Assembly (NCBI RefSeq): GCF_030816155.1
Contig: NZ_JAUSXR010000001.1
Location: forward strand, 3,224,001-3,288,000
Length of the DNA: 64,000 nucleotides
From: Arthrobacter woluwensis
Lineage (GTDB): Bacteria > Actinomycetota > Actinomycetes > Actinomycetales > Micrococcaceae
Reading direction: 5' to 3'
Position numbers and translations under genes: made by a program. Below, piece by piece: positions 61,639 to 64,000 of this stretch. The notes beneath the pieces were generated by a model. That model was not told the origin of the DNA, did not search any database, and saw only the letters and a program-made list of their open reading frames with translations. Every line of letters begins with the position of its first letter. Positions within the stretch are counted from its first letter, which is position 1.

Positions 61639-62541
61639 TCAGACGTCCCGTTTCTTCAGGACGAACAGGGCCGGGATGGCCAGCAGCAGGACCCAGCCGA
61701 GCAGGACGAGACCCGCGATGCCCGGATCCAGCATCCCGTCGACGTGCCCGATGGCGAGGAAACGCCCGCCGGCCTGGCTCGGGAGGTACTGGGGGACGTA
61801 CTTCCAGAACTCGCCCGGGATGAGCTGCATGAAACTGCCCGCGAAGTCCAGGACGAACAGGAGCGCCACCAGCACGGTCACGCCGCCGGCCGAGCTCTTC
61901 AGGAGAGCGGCGAGGGAGAGGCCGATGATCGCCACGGCGGCCACGTACAGGCCACCGGTGAAGACCCCCTGCAGCACGCCCTCGGTGTCCCAGCCCAGAT
62001 TGAAGACGGGCATGTCCGAGAAGATCGCCATCGAGATCAGGAAGGTGATCACGGCGGTGACGGTGGCCAGCACGTACCCGACCACGGCCAGGATGATCGC
62101 CTTGGCCGCGAACACCGGAAGGCGCTGAGGCGTGGCGGACATGGTGGAACGGATCATGCCGGTGGCGAATTCGCTCGAGAGGAACAGCACCGCGAGGGAG
62201 CCGAGGACCAGGACGGCGATCTGAAGGCCGGCGTTCGGCAGGTTGTAGAGGTCGATGCCGCTGCCCTGGCCGATCGAGGACTGCAGTTCCTGAGCGGACG
62301 GCTTGGCGCCCATCTTGCTGGCCTGATCGATCATGGTCTCGAAGATCGTGTGGCGGACCCAGGCGGTCAGCGCGCCGACACCCACAGCCGCGACGGCGGT
62401 GCACGCCAGCAGCCAGATGGTGGAGCGGAGGCTCCAGAACTTGATCCATTCGCTGCGCAGCAGGCCGAGGAAGCTCCAGTTGCCGGTGGTGGCCCCCTGG
62501 GCGGGGGCCTTCTGCGTCGTGTTCAAAGTCTGTGTGCTCAT
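61639..62541 (-). CDS. ABC-2 type transporter permease
   Basis: A 300-residue membrane protein with six hydrophobic helices. It has a long loop after the first helix, and the FLSSEFATGMIRSTMSATPQRLPVFAAKAIIL segment typical of ABC-2 exporters of the antibiotic/bacitracin type. ATG 62541 follows AGGGGACAG; GTG 62544 is one codon earlier. It lies 9 bases after the ATPase gene and ahead of the two-component genes. Confidence 0.88.
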   Translation of the reverse strand: MSTQTLNTTQKAPAQGATTGNWSFLGLLRSEWIKFWSLRSTIWLLACTAVAAVGVGALTAWVRHTIFETMIDQASKMGAKPSAQELQSSIGQGSGIDLYNLPNAGLQIAVLVLGSLAVLFLSSEFATGMIRSTMSATPQRLPVFAAKAIILAVVGYVLATVTAVITFLISMAIFSDMPVFNLGWDTEGVLQGVFTGGLYVAAVAIIGLSLAALLKSSAGGVTVLVALLFVLDFAGSFMQLIPGEFWKYVPQYLPSQAGGRFLAIGHVDGMLDPGIAGLVLLGWVLLLAIPALFVLKKRDV

Positions 62542-62550
62542 CACTGTCCC

Positions 62551-63525
62551 CTAGTTCCCGAAGCCCTGGCCATCGGCGGGACCGGCCGCCGCGGCGTGAG
62601 CGTGAGTGGCGTTGGCCATGCTGAAGTCGGACTGGTATTCGGCGGCCCCGCGCGTCAACTCGAAGTACGCCTGCTCGAGGGAGGCCTCCTGCGGCGTCAG
62701 CTCGTACAGGAGGATCTGACGCTCCAGCGCTGCGCGGGCGATGTCCCGCGTGTCCAGGCCGGAGACCTCGAGGGTCTCGTGGGCGGACTGGCTGACGGAG
62801 ACGCCGGGAGCCGCGAGTGCCGCGGCGAGTTCCGCCGACTGCGGCGTTCTGACCAGGGCTTTCTTCTGCTGGACACCCGCGATCAGCTCCTGCACGGACA
62901 TGTCCGCGAGGATCTGACCGCGGCCGATCACCAGCAGGTGGTCAGCGGTCTGAGCCATTTCGCTCATCAGATGGGAGGAGAGGAAGACCGTCTTGCCCTG
63001 CCCGGCGAGGTAGCGGACCAGGTTCCTGACCCAGTGCACACCCTCGGGGTCGAGGCCGTTGACGGGCTCGTCCAGGATGAGGGTCTGGGGGTCGCCCAGC
63101 AGTGCGTTGGCGATGCCGAGCCGCTGGCCCATGCCCAGCGAGAACCCGCCGGCACGCTTCTTGGCCACCTCGGTCAGGCCGGTCATGGCCATCACCTCGT
63201 GGACCCGGCTCAGCGGGATGTCGTGGGTGGCGGCCATGGCGCGGAGGTGGTTGTAGGCGCTCCGGCCGGTGTGCACGGCCTTGGCGTCCAGGAGCGCGCC
63301 CACCTCACGCAGCGGCGCCTTGTGCTGGGCGAACGGCTTCCCGTTGACGGTCACGTGCCCGGCGGTCGGCTTGTCCAGCCCCATGATCATGCGCATGGTG
63401 GTGGACTTCCCGGCGCCGTTCGGCCCCAGGAAGCCCGTGACCCTGCCTGGCTGGACGGTGAAGCTGATGCCGGAAACAGCGGTCTTGGGTCCGTACTGCT
63501 TGCGCAAGCCTTGTGCTTGGATCAT
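62551..63525 (-). CDS. ABC transporter ATP-binding protein (export type)
   Basis: A 324-residue ATPase with Walker A GPNGAGKST, signature FSLGMGQRLGIA and Walker B TLILDEPVNGLDP, H-loop SSHLM. The variant signature and the C-terminal part (IQVAGV-like domain) fit DrrA/BcrA-type drug or lantibiotic exporters. First gene of the ATPase-permease-kinase-regulator operon. GAGGACC lies before the ATG. Confidence 0.93.
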   Translation of the reverse strand: MIQAQGLRKQYGPKTAVSGISFTVQPGRVTGFLGPNGAGKSTTMRMIMGLDKPTAGHVTVNGKPFAQHKAPLREVGALLDAKAVHTGRSAYNHLRAMAATHDIPLSRVHEVMAMTGLTEVAKKRAGGFSLGMGQRLGIANALLGDPQTLILDEPVNGLDPEGVHWVRNLVRYLAGQGKTVFLSSHLMSEMAQTADHLLVIGRGQILADMSVQELIAGVQQKKALVRTPQSAELAAALAAPGVSVSQSAHETLEVSGLDTRDIARAALERQILLYELTPQEASLEQAYFELTRGAAEYQSDFSMANATHAHAAAAGPADGQGFGN

Positions 63526-63685
63526 GCCTGGTCCTCGCTTTTCGATGATGCGATCGGTGTCGGCTCCTGCCAGGTTCGGCTGGCGAAGTGCCCTGCTTCC
63601 AGGCTATCCAGCGGGATCGCGGCATGCCTCTGTCCGGCGGATGATTCCCGACGACGCCGGTACGCCCTCAGGTGGACCCCGGCGG

Positions 63686-64000
63686 TCAGCGGGGCGTACG
63701 TTCCACGCTGAGCGGCTTGGCTGCCGACGCCAGGACGGCGGCGAGCACGATCGGGATCCCGATGAACAACAGTGCATTGCGGACGCCGAGGTGGTCAGCC
63801 AGGAAGCCCAGCACGGGCGGCCCCGCCAGGAACGCCACGTAGCCCACCGTGGACACCACGGAGACACGCGCCGCGGCCAGGCGCGGATCGTCGGCGGCGG
63901 CGGACATGCCCATGGGGAAGGTCAGCGCGGCGCCCGCACCCCACAGGAGAGCCCCCAGGATCGCGAGCCAGAGAGTGCCGCTCCAGCAGAACAGGGCCAG
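63686..64000 (-). CDS. MFS transporter, C-terminal part (runs off the right edge)
   Basis: The frame is open to the window end. The visible 104 residues contain the last helices of an MFS protein: LWLAILGALLWGAGAALTFPMG, AARVSVVSTVGYVAFLAGPPVLGFLADHLG and NALLFIGIPIVLAAVLASAA. The gene start lies beyond 64000. It is separate from the ABC/two-component operon. Confidence 0.75.
   Translation of the reverse strand: MALFCWSGTLWLAILGALLWGAGAALTFPMGMSAAADDPRLAAARVSVVSTVGYVAFLAGPPVLGFLADHLGVRNALLFIGIPIVLAAVLASAAKPLSVERTPR

Noticed and set aside
61555..63711. Long plus-strand open frame of 718 codons opposite the ABC transporter genes
   Set aside because: Shadow frame; the minus-strand genes have clear catalytic motifs.

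Overview
The window is high-GC DNA with dense genes, ATGA or TGATG overlaps between cotranscribed genes, GTG starts and many apparently leaderless starts. Gene content (a PTS EI/HPr pair, an rpsF-ssb-rpsR-rplI-dnaB block, a branched-chain/pyruvate dehydrogenase set, an IdeR-type iron box, a CGNR regulator, MoaD-BNR pair) fits a free-living actinobacterium of the Micrococcaceae, most likely Arthrobacter sensu lato. This taxonomic call is inference from gene content and composition.

Layout. 0-2.5 kb: a zinc alcohol dehydrogenase, then a lower-GC islet with a secreted bacteriocin-like precursor whose tail is out of frame by one base, and a small two-helix membrane protein. 2.5-9.7 kb: a cyclase-like toroid protein, a four-gene osmoprotectant ABC transporter preceded by a coupled leader ORF, a flavoprotein disulfide reductase and a TPR-like protein. 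9.7-15.4 kb: MFS and NCS1 transporters, a siderophore-interacting reductase behind an iron box, and a MarR-controlled MFS efflux operon whose MFS gene carries a +1 frameshift. 15.5-20.2 kb: a CycA-type amino acid permease, ptsI, ptsH, an excisionase-like DNA-binding protein and a small membrane protein with a duplicated motif. 20.2-25 kb: a PucR regulator divergent from alanine dehydrogenase, a 490-base gap with two related covarying palindromic elements, and an ABC-F ATPase. 25-32.3 kb: a Gfo/Idh/MocA oxidoreductase and a peptide ABC transporter operon (dppB, dppC, fused ATPase, binding protein). 32.7-39.3 kb: UspA, GNAT, an E1alpha-E1beta-E2 complex next to a HisC-like aminotransferase, and a four-helix membrane protein. 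39.4-45.3 kb: a WXG100-like protein plus serine hydrolase pair, purB, a histidine phosphatase, and the MoaD/BNR pair. 45.6-51.6 kb: CsoR-CopZ copper response, an EamA exporter divergent from a CGNR regulator, a cytochrome b-like protein and membrane proteins, and a MATE exporter. 51.6-57.2 kb: dnaB, a DnaA-box cluster, an L7/L12-CTD-like membrane protein, an FMN reductase, a DUF1801 protein, and rplI-rpsR-ssb-rpsF. 57.4-64 kb: a DUF1345 protein, a frameshifted M18 aminopeptidase, an ABC transporter/two-component operon, and the end of an MFS gene running off the right edge.

The strongest undescribed signals are: (1) two inverted copies of a ~120-base palindromic element between ald and the ABC-F gene, which share a conserved 4x10-nt internal loop flanked by stems that covary in sequence; (2) a cluster of five DnaA boxes beside dnaB, away from any dnaA/dnaN; (3) the bacteriocin-like gene with its frameshifted C-terminus; (4) an orphan WXG100-lipase pair. 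Three single-base indels, all in homopolymer runs, break otherwise normal genes and may be sequencing errors. No rRNA, tRNA, insertion sequence or CRISPR array was recognised.
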